64,000 nucleotides of DNA. It comes from Symbiodinium natans. Taxonomy: Eukaryota; Sar; Dinophyceae; Suessiales; Symbiodiniaceae. The translations under genes and the position numbers were made by a program. The notes below the pieces were generated by a model, which had not been told where the DNA came from, searched no databases, and was given only the letters and a program-made list of their open reading frames with translations. The DNA lies in assembly GCA_905221605.1 (NCBI GenBank), contig CAJNDS010001224.1:1528056-1592055 (forward strand), written 5' to 3'. Shown here in pieces: positions 42,051-52,759 of this stretch; within the stretch, counting starts at the first letter, position 1, and the number at the start of each line of letters is the position of its first letter.

Positions 42051-43330
42051 TTCATCTGTAAAATTTTAGAAATTTTTCCGGGACCCCCAATCACCATATA
42101 ATGTAGCCCTAGATGCAATGATCTAGCCCGTAGAACTTCATATTCTGAGGGCGCCCAAATCCGCCCGTAGAAAATTCAGGTTTATAGGGTCCATGTCCAA
42201 CCCGATGACCCGCCGGAGGATGTGCGTGTGGCTTATCCCAGTATGTCACAGTGTTGGGCTATGATGCGTTTATAGAAAGGCAGAAAAGTAAATCATTGCT
42301 TGCAACTAGATTGTGCTGATACATGTTGACAGTACATGTGTACATGTATATTCTTGTTTATATAGATTTTCCTCATTTATGTTTATACATTCTTGTTTCA
42401 ACGCCCAAGTTAATTTTGTTTATCTTGTGCGTGGCTGCCCTTGTACGACAATTGCGGCGGAACCCCAGAGATCTGCGACCCCACCGGGAGCCGCTAGGTA
42501 TAGGCAGTCACTCCCTGTTGGACCCAGCAGCCAGGGCCAGCTGTATCTGTTCATGCTAGCGATCGACAACATGTAGTCGGCTTTAGCTGGCGTTGGAACT
42601 ATCAGACGCTACAAGGTGTGTACAAGTCACTGGCCAACGCGCTCCGTCGCGGCTCTTCCACCAGCAATTAAGACTGCATGCAACAATCAGGAAACTTTTT
42701 GGCAGGGGTGCAGGGCAAGCGAAGCACCGATGGATCCTCCCAGAGCTTGGCAGCCCCCGGTTTGTAGACGTGCAGGGTTCGGGTTTAGGTTTGCGGTATG
42801 GGGCCACTGCCCGAATACCCACAGAAGCCCCCGAAACTTATCCTTCGGTGCGACGCGCCGGATGGCCTGCACCCATAGAACCATGGTGCACCTGATCAAG
42901 GGCTCGATGTCACCTGAAGCTGCGAGTTGCAGGTGTGTTTTCAGCTCCTAGCTTGAACTGCGAGCTGCGGCATCTCTGTGGCATCTTGCTTGATGAAACA
43001 CGTGGGGTCTTTTGGATGATGTTTGCCAAAGCAACACCTCCTCCATCTCATTCGGCTCAGTGGTTAACCCACGGCATGAATGGATGCATGCGAGCGAAAT
43101 GATCTCGTCACCACGCCAGAAGACAAGGAGAAGAAGGACGCGAACATGCAGTTCGGTCACTGTTCGGTCTACATAGAAAAAGTCAGGCAAAGCTTCTTGT
43201 AAAACCTCTGCGGGGTCCCACGTTCTCCGTGGCATTAGCTCTATCGGGGAGGAGTGGAAGGGTGTAGTAGGAGCCGTTTTGGACAGCCATTTGGGAGCTG
43301 GTGGCTCGTCCCCCTACCCTGACAAGACTC
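42051..43330 (+). other. Array-free segment with one likely terminal exon
   Basis: The stretch lacks telomere-type repeats. About 42590-42672 reads NYQTLQGVYKSLANALRRGS and closes at TAA after an Arg/Ser tail. The remaining open frames (42313-42576, 42593-42951 and minus 42948-43235) overlap on both strands and are undecided. Confidence 0.4.
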
Positions 43331-43499
43331 TCATCCCAAATCTCCAAAGTTAACCATGGAGCCTTAAGCGCGAAACCGATTACCCTAACCCTAGATCCTG
43401 CTTGTACAACCCTGGCTCCTGATACTTAGAGGCTTCCGTTTGCCAGCTTAGCCTTGAGAAAGCCTAGAGCCGGCAAGTGTTGGTCTGAATCATGGCTGC

Positions 43500-43910
43500 T
43501 TCTTCTGGTGCCAACCCTAAACCCTAAACCCTAATTAAACCCTAAACCCTAAACCGGTTTGGGGTTTGTAGGTTTTAGGTGGACGGGTTGGGCTGTCGCT
43601 GACAAGAAACCTCAGCGTCTCGTGGCTGAGGGTTCCCACCCTAAACCCTAAAGCCTAAACTTCCCTGAACCCTAAGCCCTAAACCTACTCTAACTTCCCT
43701 AAACCCTAAACCCTGGGTAGGGATCCTCGGTATGACTTCTGGTGCATTCCGCAGATCTTAAAACTCCAAACCTTCTGAAACCTCCTAAACCCCACACCAT
43801 GTCGGACCTCGCTTTGCACCCTAAACCCTAAACCCTAAACCCCAAACCCCAAACCCCAAACCCCAAACCCCAAACCCCAAACCCCAAACCCCAAACCCCA
43901 AACCCCAAAC
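43500..43910. repeat. Degenerate and CCCCAAA variant arrays
   Basis: CCCTAAA fragments (43514-43553, 43640-43715), then a homogeneous CCCCAAA array of about nine units (43838-43907) leading into the acceptor CCAACCCAG of the next exon. Confidence 0.9.
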
Positions 43911-43918
43911 CAACCCAG

Positions 43919-44015
43919 GGGCTCCCAGAGAACCCTTTCCCTCTGAAGGACGACGAGCTGTCGAATTTCGACGATGAGAAGCCAAAGATCAACCCAAAGC
44001 CGGTCCACAAGGCGG
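43919..44015 (+). CDS. Acidic/Lys-rich exon, unknown protein
   Basis: Between CAG and GCGG|GTTTAG the frame reads GLPENPFPLKDDELSNFDDE and continues KPKINPKPVHKA. Composition and both splice signals are good. The donor is the start of a telomere-type unit. An F2 element follows (44050-44155). Confidence 0.55.
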
Positions 44016-44526
44016 GTTTAGGATTTAGGGCCCCACTGCACTGGCTTCTGTGCCCAAAGGGCCCCATGCCTCTTATGCAATGTACCTTAAATCATACTAA
44101 GGATCCTTGTATAGTGTAAGGTATATTCCTGAATTAGGGGATTGTGGGCTCTGTGTGTGGAGGGGGGGGGGGGTAGGGTTTAGGGTTTTGGGGTTTAGGG
44201 TTGTGGGGTTTTGGGACCCTGAACCTCTAGGGTTTGGTGTTTGGGGCTATGTGTGTTTTTAATATTGTGTTTGGGTCTCAGGGTTTGTGGCTTGTTTTTG
44301 GTTGGGGTGGGGGTTTCGGGAGGGTAGGGGGGGGGGGGGGGGTTCAACTGGCCCTATACTGCAAACCCAAACTTTCAAACTTAGGAATCGTGGTTTAGGC
44401 TTTAGGGCTAGGGTTTCGGGTTTAAAGGGTTTCGGGTTTAGGGCTTCGGATTTCGGATGGGAGGTCGGCCCACATCCGAGAGACTAGCCTCGCTTTGGTC
44501 GCTTCGGTGCGTCAACTGCCAAGAAA

Positions 44527-44670
44527 AACCTTCCTTTGATTCTTGCGCCCTTCATGTAGGGTTTATTTAAACCTAAACCCTAAACCCTAAACCCTAAACC
44601 AGTTCATGTCTCCCCCGCCCTTCATGTCGAAGGCCCTCTACTCTGTCCCTGCCACACACCTAACGAACTA
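44527..44670 (+). CDS. Terminal exon split by an array between 12-bp duplicates
   Basis: KNLPLILAPFM before the array and SKALYSVPATHLTN (TAA 44668-44670) after it join in frame. CGCCCTTCATGT occurs at 44546-44557 and 44616-44627, with CCCTAAA units between. Exact splice sites are uncertain. Confidence 0.45.
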
Positions 44671-44794
44671 AGAACCTCCCCTCTCGGAATCTAAGCTATT
44701 CGAACAGATTCCCTTACGTTCAAGCCCCAGATGGCTTAGGGCTTAGGGTTTAGGGTTTAGGGTGGCAGGAGGGTTTAGGGGTGATTAGGTTGGT

Positions 44795-45010
44795 TGGGGT
44801 CCACTGCTGAGGAGGACTCCAAGATCAAGAGAAAAGCCACAGGTGGCGTGCTTGTGTTACGGCTTAGCGTGTGGGGTTTAGGATTAGGGTTTAGGGTTTA
44901 GGGTTTAGGGTTTAGGGTTTAGGATTTAGGTAAAGCCCCTTTGTTCTCCCAGGTTCGTGGGGATGCCTAGAGGACCACGAGCCGTGAACAAAACCCTCAA
45001 ACCCTACGCC
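44795..45010 (+). CDS. Two short exons, unknown protein
   Basis: About 44803-44851 reads TAEEDSKIKRKAT with a GT donor (CACAG|GTGGCG). About 44965-45000 after CCCAG reads FVGMPRGPRAVNKT. A TTTAGGG array lies between them. Confidence 0.4.
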
Positions 45011-45119
45011 TCACAATAAAAGCCCTAAACCCAACTCTCAACCCTTTAAACACTAAACCGAAATCCTAAATTATTGGGTGTAAGGGGAAAGGGTTTATGG
45101 CTACGGCTATGTTTTACGG

Positions 45120-45576
45120 TTTACTGCGCCCCACCTTGTGGAAGAGGGCGCTGCGGGTTGCACAACGGAGGTTGAGCTTTGTTTTGTTGAGGGGGAAGGG
45201 GATGGGGGGGGGGGGGCTCGACCCAGCCAGAAAACTCCGACAAGATCAGAAGCACTTTATACCTTCGGCACCTACCCTGGAATTGATGTGGATGTTCAGT
45301 TTTTGTGGGTCAGAGGGCCTTACAGGGTTTCAGGCCTCTAGGGTTTACGGTTTTACTAGAGGTTATTGGGATGAAATTCTTACGTCCTATGGGCCCTAGC
45401 GCCTACAGAGCCTATACAACAAAAAGAGAGAAACTAGTTTCATACGGCCCGAACCTATTCCAGAATAATTTTGTGTGCCTCCTTCATCTTGCTTCCGCAA
45501 TGGGTCTGACTGAGGTTTTGTGAAGGACGTCCCCCCTGAGGAGGACGAAAGACGAAGATGCTGCGCACTCATGTGA
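45120..45576 (+). CDS. Acidic exon and a terminal exon ending in CCALM
   Basis: About 45130-45341 reads VEEGAAGCTTEVELCFVEGE, then a Gly run from a poly-G tract, then RSEALYTFGTYPGIDVDVQF. About 45528-45576 after GTGAAG reads DVPPEEDERRRCCALM and closes at TGA 45574-45576. C-A-L-M at the end fits a CaaX prenylation box preceded by a basic stretch, as in membrane-tethered small GTPases. That is inference from four residues. The link between the two segments is unproven. Confidence 0.4.
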
Positions 45577-45734
45577 GGCAACATTTCGTAGCCGCCTGGG
45601 GCTAAGGAGCCCCTCTTAGAAGACCAGGAGCCCTAGTGGCTTCCCAGGGCTAAGAGACCGTTTGTTTGGGACTATGAGGGCGGCCACACTCTAGGAGTCC
45701 CCCGCCTCATGGACAAACCGGCCCCTTCCAGCCC

Positions 45735-46093
45735 AAGGCACGCACGCACGCACCCCCCCACACACCCACCCACCAACCCACCACGCACACGCACACGCAG
45801 GCGCACACACACAGACGCACAGACCCACAGACGCACAGACGCACAGACACACAGACACACGAAGCACACAGAGCACTGAGCACACACAGCACGCAGAGCA
45901 CAGACAGCACAGGCAGCACAGGCAGCACAAACAAACACACACACACACACACACACACACAGAGACACACAGACACACAGACACATAGAGCACATAGAGC
46001 ACATAGAGCACATAGAGCACATAGAGCACAAACACAAACGCACTCGCACTCACACTCACAGTCACACTCACACTCACACTTACACACACACCG
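45735..46093. repeat. CA-rich microsatellite/minisatellite block
   Basis: Interleaved (CACG)n, (ACAGACGC)n, (GCACAGAGCA)n, (CA)n and (ACATAGAGC)n units. The long Cys/Val-rich minus-strand frames here are artefacts of the repeat. Confidence 0.95.
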
Positions 46094-46099
46094 CAAACA

Positions 46100-46710
46100 G
46101 TTTAGGGTCTATACGGTTTGGCGGAGGACTTTAACTCAGAGAACTGCCCGATAGTTGACCTTCGGTTTACTTCGCGTTTAACATTCCCCCCCCCCCCCTC
46201 ACGCCATCCTCGAATCAGTACTTCAGGGCACTTAGATCTACCGTTTTGAACCTATATGCTGAATCCTAAACCCCATAAACCCTGTGAACCGCACAATGTC
46301 TGTACACCCTATGAACCCCGTAAACCCCATAAACCCTGCAAACCCTATAAGCCCTCCAGACGTTAGATACCCTAAAACTCTACAGACCCTACACACCCTG
46401 TAAACCCAATAGAATCTATAGATCCTATAATTTTTCTAAACCCTACAGACCTTAGAAACCCCCCAAAACCCTATAAACCCCATAAACCTTTAAGACCTAT
46501 ACACCCTCTAAACCCAAAAAACCAAAAAAATGTAAACCCTATAGAACCGAAGAAGCCTCTGAGCCCTGTAAACCCTGTAAACCCTGTAGACCCAAGAAAC
46601 CCTACAAACCCTAAAGCCCGAGAAGCCTAAACCCTGAACCCTAAACCCTAAACCCTAAACCCTAAACCTTAAACCCTAAGCATAAACCCTACAAACCCTA
46701 AAACCCGAGA
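46100..46710. repeat. Highly degenerate CCCTAAA-derived tract
   Basis: About 400 bases of diverged units such as CCCTATAAA, CCCTGTAAA and CCCTACAGA, grading into intact CCCTAAA near 46640. It looks like an old decayed array. Confidence 0.75.
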
Positions 46711-46713
46711 AGC

Positions 46714-47470
46714 TACGGAGCCGACCTCAAGTTTGGTCTCGAGTCCCCGCTGAGAGGCCCGAGCGCCCTCCGGAGTTGGGTGGTTTAGGGTTTAGGGTTT
46801 AGGGTTTGGGGTTTAGGGTTTAGGGTCTAGAGGGTTTATATCGGGTTTGTTTGAGGTTTAGGGTTTACGGTCTATAGGGTTTAGGATCTACAGGATTTAG
46901 GGTCTGGTTGTGCTGTTTCGGGTCTCTAGGGTTAAGGGCTTAGGCTCCCTAAACCGAGGCCATTACCCCCTGACTACGGAACATGCCTTAAATCATACTA
47001 CTAAGAAGCCATTTTTGGTGTAGGGTATACTCCTGAACTATGGGGTTCTCCGAAAAAAGCCTGCAAACCCTGGACCCTTTAGGGACTGTTCGGTTCCATG
47101 CAAACAGCGCTTTGTCCTAGCACAGGTGCAGCCAGACTGGCAGGTCGTGACCCTATAAAGCATAGGGTTGAGAGTTTAGCGTTTAGGGTTTAGGGTTTGG
47201 GGTTTAGGGTTTAGGGTTTGGTGTCTTGACTATAAGGGAATCCGTCTATTTGGGGTCTATTTTTGGGGGGGCCCTTTTCGTAAACCAGCATATAAACCCC
47301 ACCCTGGGACTCTCTTTACCGACAGTTTTATGTGCGTGTTGCCTGCTGTATATCGTCGAGGGACAGTTGCTACTAAACTGTAGGTAAATCGAGTCCCAGG
47401 CATAGACCCTTACAACCCTACAACCCTACAACCCTACAACCCTACGACCCCAAACCCCAAACCCCAAACC

Positions 47471-47565
<95 letters not shown>

Positions 47566-47645
47566 GCAAGCCTGATGATGAGAGGGCTCGGGCCGCTCGG
47601 GCCAGCTTCGTCAGGTGCACCTATTGGCACCTCTCTCCCCATGCC
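46714..47645 (+). CDS. Exon islands, unknown proteins
   Basis: About 46714-46783 is open in two frames (ADLKFGLESPLRGPSALRSW in one). About 47100-47155 reads RFVLAQVQPDWQVVTL and closes at TAA. About 47566-47645 after TCAG reads PDDERARAARASFVRCTYWH. An F2 element (46960-47055) and an F10 element (47225-47300) lie between. Linkage unknown. Confidence 0.35.
47405..47562. repeat. CCCTACAA and CCCTCAA variant arrays
   Basis: Five CCCTACAA units (47408-47447), then about 14 nearly perfect CCCTCAA heptamers (47466-47562). Confidence 0.95.
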
Positions 47646-47649
47646 AACA

Positions 47650-48010
47650 ACCCTAAACCCTAAGCCCTAAAGCCCTAAACCCTAAGTCCTAAGCCCTAAA
47701 ACCCTAAACCCTAAACCCTAAACCCTAAACCCTAAACCCTAAACCCTAAACCCTAAACCCTAAACCGTTTAGGGTTGTGGGGCTTTAGGGCTTTAGGGTG
47801 TTTGGGTCTTAGGGCTTTACGGTTTTAGGGTTTGGGGTTTTAGGGGTTTAGGGGTTTAGGGGTTTAGGGTTTAGGGTTTTAGGGTTTCAGGGTTTTAGGG
47901 CTTTAGGGGTTTGAGGGTTTTAGGGTTTTAGGGCTTTGGGGCTTTAGGGTTTTAGGGTCGGGTTTTAGGGTTTCAGGGTTTTAGGGTTTAGGGTTTTTTT
48001 TTCCAGGTTT
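47650..48010. repeat. Facing CCCTAAA and TTTAGGG arrays
   Basis: CCCTAAA units to 47765 switch within a few bases to TTTAGGG/TTTTAGGG units to 47998, giving a large inverted repeat at AAACCGTTTAGGG. Confidence 0.9.
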
Positions 48011-48123
48011 TCCTGTAAACCTAGGACTTATTCCAGCCTTTTAAGGGTTGAGGGCACCTTATGAGAGGCCCCCTTTAAACTTAAAAGGTACCCTTTTATT
48101 CTAGGTTGCTCTTGGGTCTAGAA
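48005..48123 (+). mobile_element. F3 introner-like element
   Basis: The right half GGTACCCTTTTATTCTAGG and the end GCTCTTGGGTCTAG match F3. The left half is degraded and joins a TTTAGGG array. Confidence 0.55.
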
Positions 48124-48670
48124 ACCCTGTAGTCCCTATAAACCGTTTAAACCCAGAAGCCCTAAACCCCTCTACCTTCCTCCTGCATTCTAGGACCCCG
48201 GCTAGGCATTCCAGATTCCCTTTTTCGTTTCCTAGGGTACTGATCTAATCCCTAAACTCTTACCCTCAACCCGTCATGCATGGGCAAAAGACCTGGACCC
48301 TGAACCCGTCCAAGCTCCTTGAGGCCTAGACCCCAAACTTACAGGGTTCTTAAGGGCAGGGGTTCAAGGGGTGTATGTAACCCAAGGTTCCCTTATACTC
48401 CCCACTACTCCCTACGGCTCCCTAAGCTTCCCTAAACTTCCCTACCCCCCTTGAACTCCCCTCCCTGAAGAACCCTATAATAAACCCTGAATCCCTAAAA
48501 CCCCCTAAACCCTAAACCCTTGCCTGCTGTATGCGAAACCCTAAACCCTAAACCCTAAACCCCAAACCTGTTCGCATGGGCACATGCTGCCAGAGTTAAG
48601 CTCTGGGACAGCACAGCACCGCGCCTCTGAGACAACACCTCCAGGGCGCGCCAAAATGCCGGGCCCCGGA

Positions 48671-48993
48671 CCCTAAACCCTAAACCCTAAACCCTAAACC
48701 CTAAACCCTACACCCTAAACCCTAAACCCTAAACCCTAAACCCTAAACCCTAAACCCTAAACCCTAAACCCTAAACCCTAAACCCTAAACCCTAAACCCT
48801 AAACCCTAAACCCTAAACCCTAAACCCTAAACCCTAAACCCTAAACCCTAAGCCCTTAACCCTAAACCCTAAACCCTAAACCCTAAACCCTAAACCCTAA
48901 ACCCTAAACCCTAAACCCTAAACCCTAAACCCTAAACCCTAAACCCTAAACCCTAAACCCTAAACCCTAAGCCCTAGCCCTAAACCCTAAACC
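48671..48993. repeat. Longest CCCTAAA array in the window (about 46 units)
   Basis: Over 300 bases with very few variants (CCCTACA, CCCTAAG). The next likely exon starts within about ten bases of its right end. Confidence 0.98.
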
Positions 48994-48999
48994 AAGCTA

Positions 49000-49918
49000 C
49001 TTGCCCTTGGACGAACTCAAAATAGACCAGGGCCCGGCAAACGATCGCTCGCCTTGGGTGCGTTAGCATCTTGAGCTGGGCATGGGCTGCGCTGGGGCGG
49101 GGGGAGGGGGGTTATAAGTACCCTAGGTAGGGTTATATATATATATATATACTTATTTTAATTTTTTATAGTCACCGAAAGGGTTTAGAGTTTAGGGTTT
49201 AGGGATACTAGGACCCAGAGTAGGCCGTTGTTCCCGTTGGGGGGTTTAAGTTCCCTTACAAGCCCATTTAAACCAACATGGGCACCCTTTTTTAGTTTAC
49301 TCCTTGGTTATCTAGGTTCGAAGTACAACTACCATTCTTATAACCCTACTTCTAAGTACCCTGGCACCTCCAAGTATGGAGTGGAAGATTTGCACGAAGC
49401 CCAAATATGGACATATATATATATATATATGTATGTATAAACATATGTGTTTATGTATTTATTTACATCTATGTATATGTATGAATTTGAATGTAGAAGT
49501 ATTCCCATGTCTATATGTATGTGCATATACCCCCTTATTCTAGCAGTCCTTAATAGGGACTATAATAGCGGGGGGGGTACTATTATCCCTAGTAAGGACT
49601 TGTTAGTAGAAGGGGGAACAACCCAACAAGGAGCACTCTCCTACTAAGCCAAGGTTCCCTTATCACTTATAAAGGGGGCAACCCAAAACAGGGTGCCCTT
49701 ATTAGAATATGGTTACTGGGGCTACCAAGGTTCCCTCATCCCAACCCTAAACCCTAAACCCTAAGCCCTAAACCCTAAACTGATACTGTACTACATTGCA
49801 TGATGTTACGTTCGGATATGAACCCAGGGTTGATATCGAATGTGACTCCTCAGGGACGTTGAATTGTGCCATGGCACATGGCATGGAGAAGCTGCCTGCG
49901 TCGCCTCGTGCATCGGTT
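49000..49918 (+). CDS. Exon islands, unknown proteins
   Basis: About 49000-49067 reads SYLPLDELKIDQGPANDRSP and meets TAG. About 49829-49918 after CCAG reads VDIECDSSGTLNCAMAHGME and continues KLPASPRAS to a TTTAGGG unit. Between them are an F3 element (49210-49310), a partial F1, an F4 hairpin (49529-49624) and an F5 right end (to 49733). Confidence 0.42.
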
Positions 49919-49989
49919 TAGGGTTTTTAGGGTTGCAATGAGCTTCTTAGGGTCTAGGCCTTGCAATGAGAGCTTCAGGGGATATGGTC

Positions 49990-50560
49990 TGGAGTCCTTT
50001 CAAGGCTTGCCTGAAGACGCAGTGGTGCCTCAACCCTGACCAGCCCATTTTCTGCGGTTCTTCCAATGCCACCAATTCCTGAGTTTTAGGAACCCTAAAC
50101 CCTAAACCCTAAACCCTAAACCCTAAACCCTAAACCCTAAACCCTAATCTTAAGAGTGTCGGTCTGAGGGCTTCTTTCCCCTTCAAGGACCCTTGTAAGA
50201 CCCTTTTAGCACCTCCAGGGTCTGGAGGTTAGAGCCTTTGTGGCATGCTTCGGAGCCTTGCGTGACGGTTCAGGGTTTAGGGTTTAGGGTTTAGGGTTTA
50301 GGGTTTAGGGTTTAGGGTTTAGGGTTTAGGGTTCCGTCGTTTGTTGTGCGGGGCTAGATGACCCTGGCCCTACGTAGGCATGATTTCGGGATGCTTTGGG
50401 TCGCCCAAACACTGCAACCCTTCTAGAAACCCTAAACCGTTGAACCCTAACCCTATAGAAAGGAACCCTCCACCACGAGTTTCGTGCTCGAAGAGATGGC
50501 TGAAGAAGAATCGCCGCCACCACTCAGCCGCAGCTGCCGTGCGTGTGGAATAGCTTCACT
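49990..50560 (+). CDS. Exon islands, unknown proteins
   Basis: About 49993-50074 reads KACLKTQWCLNPDQPIFCGS and closes at TGA. A second frame of the same segment is also open. About 50469-50560 reads TTSFVLEEMAEEESPPPLSR and continues SCRACG. CCCTAAA (50092-50146) and TTTAGGG (50271-50330) arrays lie between. Confidence 0.4.
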
Positions 50561-51077
50561 AGGGTTTAGGGTTTAGGTTTTAGGGTTTTAGGGTTTAGGT
50601 TCACCTAGGGTTTCTTGGATGTTATTACTTAAACGCTTGCCCTTATTGGGTTTTTTCACAGGGTTTTTCAGGGGGCCATCCTGGTTCAGCATGAGCAAGT
50701 AAAACGATGGCCTGTGACCTAACCCTAAACCCTAAACCCTAAAACCCTAAACCCTAAAATATCTCCATATGTCGAACCATGCAATGGAAACTCTCTTGCC
50801 TTGCGAGCCCAGGGGCTTCTTCTCTACAGGAGTATCGGTTTAGGGTTTACGGATGAAGTAAAGATAGTGTTGATAGTGTGGACAGTAGTAATGATAGTAG
50901 TGATAAGAAACCAAATTCGACACCTTATCCCACAACAGCAAACCAATCCAGCACCAAATCCTACGCGATATCCTACGGCCACACCAACTCCTGCTCCAAC
51001 AAAACGGTTAAGTTACACCAGGGTTTTGACACGAAAAAGCAGCGCCCGAAACCCTAAGTCCCAAAGTGCCCGAGCCC

Positions 51078-51183
51078 TACTTGGAGGTCATGGGTAGTGA
51101 TAAGTTTATGCGTATGATTATGGTTGCTACACTTATACCCCCCCCTACAACCCTACCTGCAACAACCCATGAACCTCCAAGTA
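51078..51183. mobile_element. F1 introner-like element
   Basis: It runs from TACTTGGAGGTCATGGGTAG to CCATGAACCTCCAAGTA, with one base lost in the left repeat. The flanking + frames are weakly coding. Confidence 0.7.
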
Positions 51184-51931
51184 ACCCTAAACCCTGAACC
51201 CTAAACCTTTCTGGGGCGGCGCCATGAACCAACCCGCTCGTCCCCAAACCTGTACGAGCGTTCGAAGTGGGCATTCTCCTCCAGGCCTAAACGAACACCG
51301 GGAAAGTCGAACACCCACTCAGACACTCCAATACTCCATAGTTAAGAAATATCCCTTAAACCATACAAGAACCCGATTGCATTTCAAGAATATTCCTCAT
51401 TAATCAATTAAGGTGACCGAAAGAGTATTGCGCCGCACGGCACCCAGCAGCTTAATGTTTGTCCTGCAGTTGTTGGATGATTCCCGATCGCGCGACGCTG
51501 GCAATGGCCGGTGAACACCACTGAAAACCCTAAAGCCCACCTTCACTCCCCAAAACCTAATGAGCCCCACATGTTTTTAGGTTTAGGGTTTAGGGTTTAG
51601 GGTTTAGGGTTTAGGTTTAGTTTAGGGTTTAGGTTCCTGAGCTCTTCTGAAATGCCCTAAGCCCCAGGCCCCGAAGCATCCTAAAACCCTGAAAACCGCA
51701 GTGGGCTTACCGTGCGGAGGGCCTCCCTCAATCCTTGATTTGCTGAACCCTAAACATAACCCGGGGTTAGGTTTGGTTTTTAGGGTTTAGGGTTTGAGAT
51801 ATATATGGTGGAGGTGAAAAATCTGGCTAGCCTTGAGTGGGTTTAGGTTTATTGAGCGTCCGAGTTCAGAACGGTCTTAACGCCGAGGAAAGGGTTGTTG
51901 ACAACTAGTTTTGGGCTTTGGTATTTCTACC

Positions 51932-52063
51932 ATGAAAGTGCTTCGACGTTCAGGGGTTGCATTGGTCAATGGTTCCGTTATCAGTGAGGCAGTGCGAAAT
52001 CTTCAAGGCAATCCGCCAAAAGTATACTCCCCGCCAGCATCGGCGACCCCAATAGGAAGCTAG
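51932..52063 (+). CDS. 43-codon ATG frame, unknown protein
   Basis: ATG 51932 opens MKVLRRSGVALVNGSVISEA, balanced composition, closing at TAG 52061-52063. It may be a first exon. A second frame over the same bases is also open (CEIFKAIRQKYTPRQHRRPQ). Confidence 0.4.
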   Translation: MKVLRRSGVALVNGSVISEAVRNLQGNPPKVYSPPASATPIGS

Positions 52064-52318
52064 CCCTTGTGACGTTGTGCTTATACTATACGGTTTCTCT
52101 TGAAATCCGATCGTGCCGATCTTCCCAGGCACCCTGAACCCAATCTCTCAACCCTAAACCTGAATCATGCCCGCGCGCGAGGCTGCATGCCTATCGGACA
52201 AGCCCGCGCCATAGAGGCCAACACCCGCTAGTCCAGGAACAGCTTTACCCTGGAAAAGTCTACAATACGGATCCTTGTTCTGATGTAAGGTACACCCCAT
52301 ATTGAATCAGGAATACGT

Positions 52319-52690
52319 CACCGGCAAGAAAGTTTTTGTCGCTCCTGGCAATACAATACAACGTTGACGGACTGGCTGGCAACATTATTTCGTCGCCTGG
52401 TAGAAATATCATCTCGAACCCTAACCCTAAGCCCTAAACCTAACCCTAAACCCTAAACCCTAAACCCTAAACCCTAAACCCTAAACCCTGAACCCTGAAC
52501 TTATCAACCCCCAAAGTCGCCTCAAATGAAGCTGCACCATCTGTCTGGACCTGCTTGGGCTGTCCCGCATAGCCTCGCCTCTCCCGGTTTCACAAACTGG
52601 CACAAAACAGGCGTCTCAGGACGTGGAAAGATGCGCTGCGGGAGGAGTGCAGGGTTTGTAGGTGGTCGGTTTTCGCCGAAGCGTGTGTGG
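52319..52690 (+). CDS. Two exon islands before a GT microsatellite
   Basis: About 52325-52418 reads FCRSWQYNTTLTDWLATLFR and another frame gives GKKVFVAPGNTIQR. About 52526-52690 starts MKLHHLSGPAWAVPHSLASP and continues 30 residues into the microsatellite. A CCCTAAA array (52420-52490) separates them. Confidence 0.4.

Positions 52691-52757
<67 letters not shown>
52687..52757. repeat. (GT)n microsatellite
   Basis: More than 30 GT units. The Cys/Val-rich frames on + and Thr/His-rich frames on - are artefacts. Confidence 0.98.

Positions 52758-52759
<2 letters not shown>

Noticed and set aside
45672-46096. Three overlapping 125-132-aa Cys/Val-rich minus-strand proteins
   Set aside because: They are translations of a CA-rich microsatellite.
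48590-48640. WD40 repeat end (VKLWDSTAPRL)
   Set aside because: One VKLWD tetrad alone is not enough; no preceding GH or further blades are seen.
52310-52360. Phosphoribosylamine-glycine ligase start (KKVFVAPGNT)
   Set aside because: The resemblance covers about eight residues, lacks the Gly-rich N-terminal motif, and a second frame is open over it.
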